From Bacteroidales bacterium (GTDB lineage Bacteria; Bacteroidota; Bacteroidia; Bacteroidales; UBA932): 64,000 nt of DNA. Of the stretch, positions 43,936-52,460 are shown in pieces (the first letter of the stretch is position 1; each line of letters starts with the position of its first letter). The DNA is taken from positions 39,143-103,142 of the forward strand of contig JAFZIO010000039.1 of assembly GCA_017554335.1 (NCBI GenBank), read 5' to 3'. Under the pieces are notes generated by a model. The model was not told the DNA's origin. It did not search any database and saw only the letters and a program-made list of their open reading frames with translations. The position numbers were made by a program, and so were the translations under genes.

Positions 43936-45330
43936 ATGGTCGTCCGCGGCCCCGCATACCTCTGGAACTGTCATCCTGAGGCCTGCCCTGAGCTTGCCGA
44001 AGGGCGGGAGCGAAGGATCTCCTTCTCGGAGGCCTATGATCAGGTCCGCCGGGAGCTGGCCGCTGCTGCAGTCCCGGAGCCTAAGGCGGCAGAGGTCTTC
44101 GCCGCCCACCTCGAGATTCTGGAAGACCCGATGCTTAAGGAGGCCGTGGAGGCCGAACTGGAGGCGGGTAAGCCGGAGCTTGAGGCCCTCGATGCGGCAT
44201 GCAGCGGCATCTGCGCCATGTTCTCCGAAATCGACGACGAGTACCTCCGCGCCCGCGTGGACGACGTTCGCGACGTCTTCGGACGCCTCCGTAACGCAAT
44301 GCTCGGCATATCCCGCCGGCATGAGGTTCCCGCCGGCAGCGTCATTGTGGCGGAAGAACTCCTGCCCTCGGATACCGCCGAAATAGACTTCAGCAGTATC
44401 GCCGGTATTCTGTGCCGCCGCGGCAGCTCCACCAGTCACGTATGCATAATCGCCCATTCCAAGGGCGTGCCCATACAACTGGGGGTGGACATCAGCGGCA
44501 TATCCGACGGGGATCTTGTAAGCGTAGACGACCCTATGGTCGGGCCTTCGTCGATAGAGTCGAAAGTCCGTGCCGCCGGACGCAAGTTGTATGTCAACGC
44601 CGGCAGCGTCGATGACATTCGTGCCGCCATTGCCGCCGGAGCCGATGGAATCGGCCTCTTCCGCACGGAGTTCCTGTTCCTGGGCCGCAGTGCCATGCCT
44701 ACGCGCGAGGAACAGAAGGCGCTCTACAAGGAGGCGCTTGAAGCCTGCGCCGGCAAGCCGCTTACCGTCAGGCTCCTGGATGTGGGTGGCGACAAGGCAC
44801 TGCCGTACCTTCCAATGCCCCGCGAAGACAACCCCTTCCTGGGCTTGAGGGGCGTCCGCTTCCTCCTGGCCCATACGGAACTGCTGGAAGCACAGCTCGG
44901 CGCCATTGCAGACGCCGCCTCGGCGGTCCCCGGCTCGCAGGTCCGCGTGATGATACCGATGGTCTGTACGGTGGAGGAGATCCGCCGCGTACGGGAGATG
45001 CTGAATCAGCCCCTTGAGCTCGGAATAATGGTGGAAACGCCAGCCGCTGTGCTTGACGCCGCCTCCCTGGCCGCCGAATGCGACTTCTTCAGCATCGGCA
45101 CCAACGATCTTACACAGTACGTCATGGCCGCCGACCGTGGCAACTCAGCCGTTGCCGGCCTCTATGATCCCATGTCGCCAGCCGTACGCCGCGCCGTTGA
45201 ACTTGCCGTATCCGCTGCTCACGCCTCCGGCATCCCCGTTGGCATTTGCGGCGAGCTGGCCTCCGACCCCCGTGCCACAGACTTCCTGCTGTCGGCGGGC
45301 CTCGATTCCCTCAGTTTGTCCAGATTATAA
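43936..45330 (+). CDS. ptsI: PTS Enzyme I, short form with intragenic palindrome
   Basis: The 464-residue protein has a compact HPr-binding/phosphohistidine part (about 1-200; active-site stretch GSSTSHVCIIAHSKGVP, His168) and the PEP-binding barrel (ADGIGLFRTEFLF, RLLDVGGDKALPY, SIGTNDLTQY, VGICGELASDPRAT). It phosphorylates HPr from PEP. It is about 110 residues shorter than E. coli Enzyme I: the first helices are reduced, and about 60 C-terminal residues used for the last helices are missing. Residues about 12-28 are encoded by a palindromic repeat (see 43973-44018). The stop shares TTATAA with the convergent mtlD. Core catalytic residues are intact, but activity is not assured. Confidence 0.88.
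   Translation: MVVRGPAYLWNCHPEACPELAEGRERRISFSEAYDQVRRELAAAAVPEPKAAEVFAAHLEILEDPMLKEAVEAELEAGKPELEALDAACSGICAMFSEIDDEYLRARVDDVRDVFGRLRNAMLGISRRHEVPAGSVIVAEELLPSDTAEIDFSSIAGILCRRGSSTSHVCIIAHSKGVPIQLGVDISGISDGDLVSVDDPMVGPSSIESKVRAAGRKLYVNAGSVDDIRAAIAAGADGIGLFRTEFLFLGRSAMPTREEQKALYKEALEACAGKPLTVRLLDVGGDKALPYLPMPREDNPFLGLRGVRFLLAHTELLEAQLGAIADAASAVPGSQVRVMIPMVCTVEEIRRVREMLNQPLELGIMVETPAAVLDAASLAAECDFFSIGTNDLTQYVMAADRGNSAVAGLYDPMSPAVRRAVELAVSAAHASGIPVGICGELASDPRATDFLLSAGLDSLSLSRL
43973..44018. repeat. Palindromic repeat inside ptsI
   Basis: ATCCT (43973) pairs with AGGAT (44018), and CCTGCCCT (43982-43989) with AGGGCGGG (44001-44008) around GAGCTTGCCGA. The core CCTGAGCTTGCCGAAGG resembles the widespread dispersed palindrome often seen as CCTTCGACAAGCTCAGG. 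It is translated in frame as HPEACPELAEG, which looks unlike Enzyme I sequence. Confidence 0.7.
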
Positions 45331-46473
45331 TGACTCTACCTTCGCGTAAGCGGCGGCGATTTCAGCTATGAGCGGGTCGCCGGCAGGGATTCCGGTATAC
45401 TTGGCTACAGTAGCCTCGAGGCCGGCGGTCTTGATGCTTTCCAGCATCTCCACGCTCTGGGCGTCCTGAGGATTGTCGAAGTGGAGGGCGCCTCCGATGG
45501 CAAGCAGGAGCTTGTCGTAAGGCAGGCCGAATCCCTTGGCAGTCATCATGGGAAGGATAAGACGGTCGTTCGGGGCCAGCTTGCGAAGGGGCTCGCGGCC
45601 TACGCGGTCGCATTCGTCGCGCAGGTAAGGGTTGCTGAAGCGGCGCAGGATCTTCTCTATGTAAGCGAAATGGGCGTCATGGTCGAAGCCGAACTTGCGG
45701 ACCAGGCCCTCGCCGCTCTGCTGCATGGCCTCCTTGACAATGGCGGCAATTTTTGGGTCGGCGACGCATTCGCCAATGGTGCTGATGCCTTTGAGCTTGC
45801 CAAGATATGCTGCAGTTGCGTGGCCGGTATTGAGGGTGAAAAGCTTGCGCTCTACGTATGCAAGAAGGTTGTCGACGGGAGTCATGCCCTCGATCCTGGG
45901 CACGGGGCCGACGAAAGAGGCGCGCTCAACATCCCATTCGAAATACTCTTCTACGGCTACGTCCAGAGGGATTTCGCAACGTACGGGAGGGACTATGCGG
46001 TCCACTGCTGCGTCGGGGAAGCCGACATGCTTCTCCGACCATGCGGCGGTTTCGGGATCCAGCTGGGCGTATACAAGTTCCTTAAGCTGGGAGGTGGCCT
46101 TCAATCCGTTTTCGCAGGCTATCACGTTGAGGGGAGCCTCGTTGCCGGCGGCCTTGCGGGCGGCAATGCCCTTGGCTACGGTAGGGGCGACGAACTTCAG
46201 GATGCGCAGACCCACAGCGGTGGTGATTATGTCTGCTCCGGCTATCTCGCGGACAGCTTCTTCGCTGCCGGAATTCACGGCACGGACACCCTTTACCTCT
46301 ATATCGTAACTGTTATGGTCAGATACATGAACGGTGTATTCCTTACGGGTGTTGATCTGATTGAGGAGCTCCTCAACTACGTCTGCAAATACGAGCTCAT
46401 AACCCGCCTGTGCGAGCACTGCTCCAATAAAACCGCGGCCGATATTGCCGGCGCCGAATTGAATGGCTTTCAT
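45325..46473 (-). CDS. mtlD: Mannitol-1-phosphate 5-dehydrogenase
   Basis: The 382-residue protein begins with a dinucleotide fold (KAIQFGAGNIGRGFIG) and has the polyol dehydrogenase motifs ENGLKATS, KLFTLNTGHATAAYLG and a C-terminal helical domain (NPYLRDECDRVGREPLRKL). It oxidises mannitol-1-phosphate to fructose-6-phosphate with NAD. It is convergent with ptsI, sharing six bases at the stop codons, and 54 bases after the esterase gene on the same strand. With mtlA, ptsH and ptsI nearby, it completes a mannitol pathway. Confidence 0.95.
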   Translation of the reverse strand: MKAIQFGAGNIGRGFIGAVLAQAGYELVFADVVEELLNQINTRKEYTVHVSDHNSYDIEVKGVRAVNSGSEEAVREIAGADIITTAVGLRILKFVAPTVAKGIAARKAAGNEAPLNVIACENGLKATSQLKELVYAQLDPETAAWSEKHVGFPDAAVDRIVPPVRCEIPLDVAVEEYFEWDVERASFVGPVPRIEGMTPVDNLLAYVERKLFTLNTGHATAAYLGKLKGISTIGECVADPKIAAIVKEAMQQSGEGLVRKFGFDHDAHFAYIEKILRRFSNPYLRDECDRVGREPLRKLAPNDRLILPMMTAKGFGLPYDKLLLAIGGALHFDNPQDAQSVEMLESIKTAGLEATVAKYTGIPAGDPLIAEIAAAYAKVESL

Positions 46474-46527
46474 TGTTTATATGCTTATTTAAAAGATAAT
46501 ACAAAAATAATCAATAGTATGCTCTTT

Positions 46528-47415
46528 TCAAAATGGCTGTCGGAAGACCTCTTTGCTGAAAAGGATAAAATACTTCCGCCAATTGTACCATTCATGGCCT
46601 CCGGGGGTTACCACGAACTGGTGCTTATAGCCCTTGCGGTTCAGGCTGCGGTCCCATAGAATCATATGCGGATAGAAGAAATCCGTATCGCCTATCATAA
46701 TGCCGTAATACTCTGGCGCTTCTGCAAACTGACGTTTCATCTTGCGCCCCAGCCCGCCGTAGAACTCCGGATGCCTGAGACCGAAAACCGTATCGTAAGC
46801 GTAGGGGGAGAACAGTCCCACGTAGCCGAAACTGTCCGGGTAATTTGCAGAAAGATAGATTGCCTGAAGCCCGCCCGTAGACATCCCGGCAACAGCCCTG
46901 CCGGACTTCTCCGGAATAGTGCGGAACAAGCTGTCCACCGTAGCTACGGCATCCTGCATGAAGTGTGTCTCCGTCTCGCCGTCAACAATCCAGAAAGCCC
47001 GCACAGCATTCACGGCATGGCCGCCTTTGTAATCGGCCTCGGAGAAATAATTGTTTACGTTGGGCAGCACCAGGATGAATTCCTCCGCCGATCCGGCCAG
47101 CCTGAGGGAATCCAGAGTCAACAATACCTCGCCCCTCTCAATCCAGGTAACCTCGTTGCCGCGCGCCCCGTGCAGAAGATACATCACGGGATAGCGGCGC
47201 TCCGGCTCTTTAGAATAACTCTCCGGCAGATAAACCACCATCCTGCGTTCGCTGATGGCCTTCTCGCTGCTTTTGTAGCGGACGGCCCTGATGGTTCCGC
47301 GGTAGCCCTGAAGACCTTCGATTTCGGAGGATTCCGCGACATGTGCATAACGCACGTTGGCGCAGGAACACACGAACAACAAAAGAACGCAGATCAGCAG
47401 GGGAGACCTCTTCAT
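46528..47415 (-). CDS. Lipoprotein esterase, putative esterase (PF00756-like) family
   Basis: The 295-residue protein has a lipobox (LFVCSC, Cys18) and an alpha/beta hydrolase body: YPVMYLLHGARGNEVTW oxyanion region, the nucleophile elbow GMSTGG (Ser179), and a late His in PGGHEWYNW. This is the esterase D/feruloyl-esterase type used on acylated sugars or glycans. The substrate is unknown. It follows the glycosyltransferase gene by four bases and precedes mtlD by 54 bases. Confidence 0.8.
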   Translation of the reverse strand: MKRSPLLICVLLLFVCSCANVRYAHVAESSEIEGLQGYRGTIRAVRYKSSEKAISERRMVVYLPESYSKEPERRYPVMYLLHGARGNEVTWIERGEVLLTLDSLRLAGSAEEFILVLPNVNNYFSEADYKGGHAVNAVRAFWIVDGETETHFMQDAVATVDSLFRTIPEKSGRAVAGMSTGGLQAIYLSANYPDSFGYVGLFSPYAYDTVFGLRHPEFYGGLGRKMKRQFAEAPEYYGIMIGDTDFFYPHMILWDRSLNRKGYKHQFVVTPGGHEWYNWRKYFILFSKEVFRQPF

Positions 47416-47419
47416 GGAA

Positions 47420-48574
47420 CTATTGCTTGCTGTCGGCGATTGCCGTTTCGTACATGGCGATGATGGCCTTTATAGAGTCGTTCACGTTGAAGCGCCGGGC
47501 CGCGTCGGCGTACTGCTGGCTGGCAAGATCCCTGTCTTTAGGATGTTCTATCCACCAGTCAATGCGCGCGGCGAGCGCCTTGCTGTCGCACGCCGGATAA
47601 ATGCTCTGCGGGCAAATTGCGAACTGGGGCGTGCCTATGTGACGGCCCTCAGCTATTACGGGAACGGCTCCCTCACGGGTGGCTTCAAGGCAGGAAAGAC
47701 CTTCAACCTCCACCCATGCGCAATGGATGTACAGGTAGCACTTGCGTGCCAGCTCGGCCAGTTCTTCATGGGTGTAGAACCCGAACTGCGGCTCGAATCC
47801 CACTACTCCGTCGGTGTAAAGCTTACTCGCCATCCGGCGGTACTTCCCGGCCTTGGGGCCGTTTCCCGCGAAGATTAAGCGGATATTGCGCGCATGCTTG
47901 CTGTATCGCATGGCGTCGATAAGCGTATTCTGGGACTTCTCGTTGGCAAGACGTCCTATGCAAAGCAGGCGGATTTCTGACATATCCCCGTAAGGCTTTG
48001 TTACAACGCGCTCAGAAGGTATCTCTATGCCGTTGGAGATTACATGGAACCTTGCCTGGGTGCGCTTGGCCATGAGATACTGCTTGCAGATCAGCGTGGG
48101 ACACTGTATGTCTGAGCACTTGTCGAACACCTTGACATTCCAGTATTTCATCAGCAGCGGGCTCAGGAAATTCACCTTGGGCAGGCCCAGGTTTGCCGTT
48201 ACGTTATGGGGGAACAGGTGGAAGGTGGCAACGCAGGCTTTACCTTTTTTAAGTGCCATTTTAATAGCAACTTCTTCCAGGGGCATGGCCTCTTCGAAGT
48301 GTACTATATCTGCCCAGTCGATGGCGTTGTTCAGCCTCTTCCTGTCTATCTTCGCATAACAGAAACCGTTGGCGGCTATTATGGGTTCAAAAATAGGAAA
48401 TACAAAGTGCTCCAGGGGAAAATCGGGCTGAGGCCCGTCCGGATTCGGATTCCGGACTGCCATAAGACGGGCATCTATCCCATTATCCCTCAGCCTCTTT
48501 ATGGTGTTCAACGCAGAAACGCTCAGGCCGTTGCCCGGGTTGTAAGCGTTGTTGCATACAAATAGAACTTTCAT
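47420..48574 (-). CDS. Family GT4-like glycosyltransferase
   Basis: The 384-residue cytosolic protein starts MKVLFVCNNAYNPGNGLS, with two Rossmann-like halves. The C-terminal half has LLCIGRLANEKSQNTLIDA and the E-x7-E-like stretch VEVEGLSCLEATREGAVPVIAEG typical of retaining GT4 enzymes. The frame is open far upstream (to 49378), but that stretch lies opposite mtlA and does not look like protein. A promoter box directly before this ATG supports the shorter form. The acceptor is unknown. It is in an apparent operon with the esterase. Confidence 0.85.
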   Translation of the reverse strand: MKVLFVCNNAYNPGNGLSVSALNTIKRLRDNGIDARLMAVRNPNPDGPQPDFPLEHFVFPIFEPIIAANGFCYAKIDRKRLNNAIDWADIVHFEEAMPLEEVAIKMALKKGKACVATFHLFPHNVTANLGLPKVNFLSPLLMKYWNVKVFDKCSDIQCPTLICKQYLMAKRTQARFHVISNGIEIPSERVVTKPYGDMSEIRLLCIGRLANEKSQNTLIDAMRYSKHARNIRLIFAGNGPKAGKYRRMASKLYTDGVVGFEPQFGFYTHEELAELARKCYLYIHCAWVEVEGLSCLEATREGAVPVIAEGRHIGTPQFAICPQSIYPACDSKALAARIDWWIEHPKDRDLASQQYADAARRFNVNDSIKAIIAMYETAIADSKQ

Positions 48575-48584
48575 AATTGGGCCG

Positions 48585-48618
48585 CAAAGATACGAAAAAA
48601 GTAGTATATTTACCTTTC
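48585..48618. promoter_or_regulatory. Divergent promoters of the glycosyltransferase and mtlA genes
   Basis: On the minus strand TATCTTTG (48592-48585) lies 10 bases before the glycosyltransferase ATG. On the plus strand TATATTTA (48605-48612) and TACCTTTC (48611-48618), both one mismatch from TAnnTTTG, precede mtlA. Both genes would have very short or no leaders. Confidence 0.6.
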
Positions 48619-48622
48619 GAAA

Positions 48623-50482
48623 ATGAAAGAGAAAATACAGAAATTCGGACGCGCCCTTAGCGCAATGGTGATGCCCAACATCGGGGCCTTCATCGCTTGG
48701 GGCCTCATCACTGCCATATTCATCCCCGGAGGCTGGTGGCCCAACGAAAACGTGGCCAAGATGGTCTCGCCCATGCTCAAGTACCTGCTGCCCACGCTTA
48801 TAGCGTTCACGGCAGGCAAGAACGTAGGCGGCTACAGAGGGGGAGTCGCCGGTGCCGTCGCGGCCATGGGAGTCATAATCGGAACCGACACCCCCATGTT
48901 CCTGGGAGCCATGATAATGGGCCCCATCGCAGGCTGGTGTGTGAAGCGTTTCGACAAACTGGTCGAAGGAAAAATAAGTGCCGGCTTCGAGATGCTGGTA
49001 GACAACTTCTCCCTTGGCATCATCTCCATGCTGCTGGCGATAGCCGGCTATCTGGTTGTAGGGCACGCCGTGGCGTGGCTTACGGGCCTCCTGAGTGCCG
49101 GCGTCAACTGGATGCTGGCCCACAAGCTTAACCCTCTGCTTGCGGTGCTGGTAGATCCGGCCAAGGTGCTCTTCCTCAATAACGCCGTGAACCACGGAAT
49201 CATGACGCCTCTGGGCATTCAGCAGGCGGCGGAGATGGGCCAGAGCATGCTCTTCCTGGTAGATCCGAACCCGGGTCCCGGCCTCGGAATACTGCTGGCC
49301 TGCTGGGCATTCGGCAAAGGCAGCACCAAGCAGTCCGCCCCCGGAGCGGTGGTCATCCAGCTGCTCGGCGGCATCCATGAAATCTACTTCCCTTACGTGC
49401 TGGCGCGCCCCATACTGCTGCTGGCGGTCATGATAGGCAATATCTGCGCCCTCAGCTTCTTTACGCTGGTCGACTTTGGCCTCGTGGCCCCTGCGTCGCC
49501 CGGCAGCCTCATATCCATAATCCTCATGTCGCCGAAGGGGAAGACGCTCCTGGGTATCCTGGGCGTGCTGATCGGCACGGTCGTTTCCTTCCTGCTGGCG
49601 GCTCCGATGGTCAAGGCCCGCCCCGACTTCCAGGGCGAGAGCGAAGGGGCTCCCGTTCCCGGGCCCGATGCCTCCGGTGCCCCTGCCGGCGGCGGTGATG
49701 TAATCCGTAAGATAGTTTTCGCCTGCGACGCCGGAATGGGCTCAAGCGCCCTCGGTGCCACCCGCTTCAAGGCACGGCTGATGAAGACGGGGCTGCAGGA
49801 CATCAAGTGTACCAACTGCGCGGTAGGGGACATTCCGGCCGACGCCTCGCTGGTCATATGCCAGAGGGAACTGGCCGACCGTGCCGCCCTTTCCGGCAAG
49901 GAGGTGCTGGCTATCACCAACTTCCTCAGCGATCCGGCCCTGGACGCCCTCCTGAAACGGCTGGAGGGGCAAACTGGCGGAGGTGGCAGCTTCTCTCCCG
50001 GATGCGTTTTCCCAAGTCCCATAGCATCCGGGGGAGAGGGCTGCCCCGACGTCCGGCCCCTCCAGACGCTCGCGGAGTCCAACATTCTCACAGGCCTGGC
50101 CAGTGAGGACAAGGAGTCGGCTATACTGCGTGCCGGCAAGATGCTTGAGGCGGCTGGATATGTTGAGGAAGGCTACGCTGCCGCCATGCTCGAGCGTGAG
50201 CGGGTAGCCACTACCTACATGGGCATGGGAGTCGCAATTCCGCACGGAACCGCAGAGGCCAAAACCAAGGTGCGGCACTCCGGAATCGTCGTCCTGCAGT
50301 ATCCTGAGGGAGTAGATTTCGGGGACGAGAAAGCCCGTCTGGTTATAGGAATAGCTGGAGTCGGCGACGAGCATATTGATATCCTGGCCAGGCTTTCAAG
50401 TGCTTTGGAAGACCCGGATACACTCAATAAACTCTGCGCAACTCCCAATTCGCGTATTATTTACGAAACGCTGAACCAGTAG
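48623..50482 (+). CDS. mtlA: PTS mannitol transporter, EIICBA fusion
   Basis: The 619-residue protein holds EIIC (about 1-340, membrane, with GGIHEIYFPYV and NHGIMTPLG), EIIB (about 360-450, phosphocysteine in VFACDAGMGSSALG, Cys368) and EIIA (about 475-619, His541 in MGVAIPHGT). It takes up mannitol as mannitol-1-phosphate using phosphate from HPr. The domain order is that of classic MtlA. The EIIB-EIIA linker contains an imperfect palindrome translated as a Gly/Ser/Pro/Cys-rich stretch (see 49993-50038). It lies divergent to the glycosyltransferase-esterase-mtlD genes. Confidence 0.93.
   Translation: MKEKIQKFGRALSAMVMPNIGAFIAWGLITAIFIPGGWWPNENVAKMVSPMLKYLLPTLIAFTAGKNVGGYRGGVAGAVAAMGVIIGTDTPMFLGAMIMGPIAGWCVKRFDKLVEGKISAGFEMLVDNFSLGIISMLLAIAGYLVVGHAVAWLTGLLSAGVNWMLAHKLNPLLAVLVDPAKVLFLNNAVNHGIMTPLGIQQAAEMGQSMLFLVDPNPGPGLGILLACWAFGKGSTKQSAPGAVVIQLLGGIHEIYFPYVLARPILLLAVMIGNICALSFFTLVDFGLVAPASPGSLISIILMSPKGKTLLGILGVLIGTVVSFLLAAPMVKARPDFQGESEGAPVPGPDASGAPAGGGDVIRKIVFACDAGMGSSALGATRFKARLMKTGLQDIKCTNCAVGDIPADASLVICQRELADRAALSGKEVLAITNFLSDPALDALLKRLEGQTGGGGSFSPGCVFPSPIASGGEGCPDVRPLQTLAESNILTGLASEDKESAILRAGKMLEAAGYVEEGYAAAMLERERVATTYMGMGVAIPHGTAEAKTKVRHSGIVVLQYPEGVDFGDEKARLVIGIAGVGDEHIDILARLSSALEDPDTLNKLCATPNSRIIYETLNQ
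49993..50038. repeat. Palindromic element in the mtlA inter-domain linker
   Basis: CTCTCCCGGATGC (49993-50005) pairs with GCATCCGGGGGAGAG (50024-50038) apart from a two-base bulge, with an 18-base loop. It is translated in frame between the EIIB and EIIA domains as a low-complexity linker. Confidence 0.6.
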
Positions 50483-50483
50483 C

Positions 50484-50514
50484 TTGCATTTTTTGGACGG
50501 TTTTTTTAAATTTG
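50484..50514 (+). promoter_or_regulatory. Promoter of the NagB/PIG-L fusion gene
   Basis: TAAATTTG (50507-50514) fits the -7 box, with TTGC 19 bases upstream. The ATG at 50521 follows after only six bases, so the mRNA may be leaderless. Confidence 0.55.
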
Positions 50515-50520
50515 TAAACT

Positions 50521-52446
50521 ATGAACAAGCATTTCACACTACCCTATGAAGGCGGACTCATTCAGGATAATCTGCCCGCCGGCATTCTTCACAGTTACGA
50601 AAAAATTTGGACCAAGGTTTTTGACGAATCCCGTCCTGCCTCTTACGAGATTGCAGACCTCATAGTCAATTCCATCAACTCCCACAAGGATGGGTTGTTC
50701 CGTCTGGGCCTCACCACCGGCTCCACCCCCATTTCCCTGTACAACGAACTGGCCCGCCGATGCGATGCAGGCCTGGTTTCTTTCAAAAACGTAGAAATAG
50801 TCTCCATCGACGAGTATTATCCTTCCTCCAAGGACGAACTCCAGAGCCGCAACTGCAGGCTCCACAACGCCCTCATAGACAAGGTTGATATTCTTCACGA
50901 GAACGTACATATACCCGACGGCACCGTTCCCCAGGAGGAACTTACCGAATATTGCCGCAACTATGACGCCCTTGCCAGCGGGCTCGACCTTCTGGTAATC
51001 GGTATCGGCGAGCGCGGCCAGGTCGGTTTCAACGAGGCCGGTTCCAACGACAAGACCCGCACCCGCGTGGTTCGTCTGCCTTACGCATCCCGCAAGCGCC
51101 AGGCCGACAACTTCAACAACGACATTTCGGTAACCCCGGACAAGGCCATCACCATAGGCATCAGCACCATGCTGTCCGCCAAGAAGATAGTGCTCATGGC
51201 ATGGGGCGAAGGCAAGGCGGCTGCCGTTAAGGCTATTGCCGAGGGAGACATCGATTCTTCCTGCCCTGCCTCTTACCTCCAGCGTCACGACCACATCTCC
51301 TTCTACGTGGACGAGGCCGCTGCCAGCATGCTTACCCGTTCCGTGGCCCCCTGGCTTGTCGGCCCCTGCGACTGGACACCCAAGTTCGTGCGCAAGGCGG
51401 TCGTGTGGCTCTGCCAGACCGTTCACAAGCCCATCCTGAAGCTCACTGAAAAGGACTACCTGGACAACAACCTCGGCGAGCTGCTGCAGAAAGTGGGCTC
51501 CTTCGACAGCATCAACATCAAGGTCTTCAACGACCTGCAGCATACCATCACCGGCTGGCCGGGCGGCAAGCCCAACGCCGACGACAGCACCCGTCCCGTC
51601 AGCGCGACTCCGTTCCCCAAGACCGTCCTCATCTTCTCGCCCCATCCGGACGACGACGTTATTTCCATGGGCGGTACCTTCATCCGTCTGGCGACCCAGG
51701 GACACGACGTGCACGTGGCCTACGAGACCTCCGGAAACGTGGCCGTGAACGACGACTTCGTGCTGCAGATGATTGACTGCTCCGCCCAGCTCGGCTATGC
51801 CGACAAGTTCGATGAGGTTAAGGCGCTGGTCGACTCAAAGGTGCCCGGCGAGCCCGAACCGAGGGCGCTGCTGAACATCAAGGGAGCCATCCGCCGCAGC
51901 GAGGCCCGCGGAGCCGTCCGCTCCTTCGGCCTTAACGACAACACAAACGTCCACTTCCTGAACCTCCCGTTCTATGAGTCCGGCGGCATCAAGAAGAACC
52001 CCCGCACCCAGGCGGATGTGGACATCATCAAGAAGCTCATAATCAGCCTCAAGCCCCACATGATCTTCATGGCGGGCGACCTGGCGGACCCTCACGGCAC
52101 GCACAGGGTATGTACCGAGGCAGCTCTCGAGGCTCTGGAGCAGCTTGACGTGAAGGAGTATCCCTGGATCGCAGACACCCACGTGTGGATGTACCGCGGT
52201 GCATGGATGGAGTGGGAGCTCGGACGCGTGGACATGGCAGTTCCCCTGTCTCCGGACGAGGTGGTCAAGAAGCGTCACGCTATCTTCCGCCACATTTCAC
52301 AGAAAGACATCGTTCCTTTCCCCGGTGAGGATTCCCGCGAGTTCTGGCAGAGGGCCGAGGAGCGCACCCAGAACACCGCAAAGCTCTATGACGAGCTCGG
52401 AATGGCTGAGTATCAGGCAATTGAAGTATTCTTAAAACTTTATTAA
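50521..52446 (+). CDS. NagB-like domain fused to a PIG-L deacetylase domain
   Basis: Residues about 30-270 are a glucosamine-6-phosphate deaminase-like domain and residues about 365-640 a PIG-L type deacetylase with the zinc motif SPHPDDDVISMGG (His375, Asp378). In the NagB part the Asp of SIDEYY (Asp97) is kept, but the loop reads GIGERGQVGFNE: the catalytic Asp and His (E. coli Asp141, His143) are Arg165 and Gln167. The domain is thus unlikely to deaminate by the usual route. The fusion layout is known from Bacteroides genomes annotated as nagB. It may deacetylate an amino-sugar phosphate or sense one. It precedes canonical nagB by 14 bases. Confidence 0.88.
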   Translation: MNKHFTLPYEGGLIQDNLPAGILHSYEKIWTKVFDESRPASYEIADLIVNSINSHKDGLFRLGLTTGSTPISLYNELARRCDAGLVSFKNVEIVSIDEYYPSSKDELQSRNCRLHNALIDKVDILHENVHIPDGTVPQEELTEYCRNYDALASGLDLLVIGIGERGQVGFNEAGSNDKTRTRVVRLPYASRKRQADNFNNDISVTPDKAITIGISTMLSAKKIVLMAWGEGKAAAVKAIAEGDIDSSCPASYLQRHDHISFYVDEAAASMLTRSVAPWLVGPCDWTPKFVRKAVVWLCQTVHKPILKLTEKDYLDNNLGELLQKVGSFDSINIKVFNDLQHTITGWPGGKPNADDSTRPVSATPFPKTVLIFSPHPDDDVISMGGTFIRLATQGHDVHVAYETSGNVAVNDDFVLQMIDCSAQLGYADKFDEVKALVDSKVPGEPEPRALLNIKGAIRRSEARGAVRSFGLNDNTNVHFLNLPFYESGGIKKNPRTQADVDIIKKLIISLKPHMIFMAGDLADPHGTHRVCTEAALEALEQLDVKEYPWIADTHVWMYRGAWMEWELGRVDMAVPLSPDEVVKKRHAIFRHISQKDIVPFPGEDSREFWQRAEERTQNTAKLYDELGMAEYQAIEVFLKLY

Positions 52447-52460
52447 CATATTTAACACAT

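Noticed and set aside
48575-49378. N-terminal extension of the glycosyltransferase frame
   Set aside because: It lies antisense to mtlA, has His/Gly/Tyr-rich shadow composition, and a promoter box sits at the shorter start.
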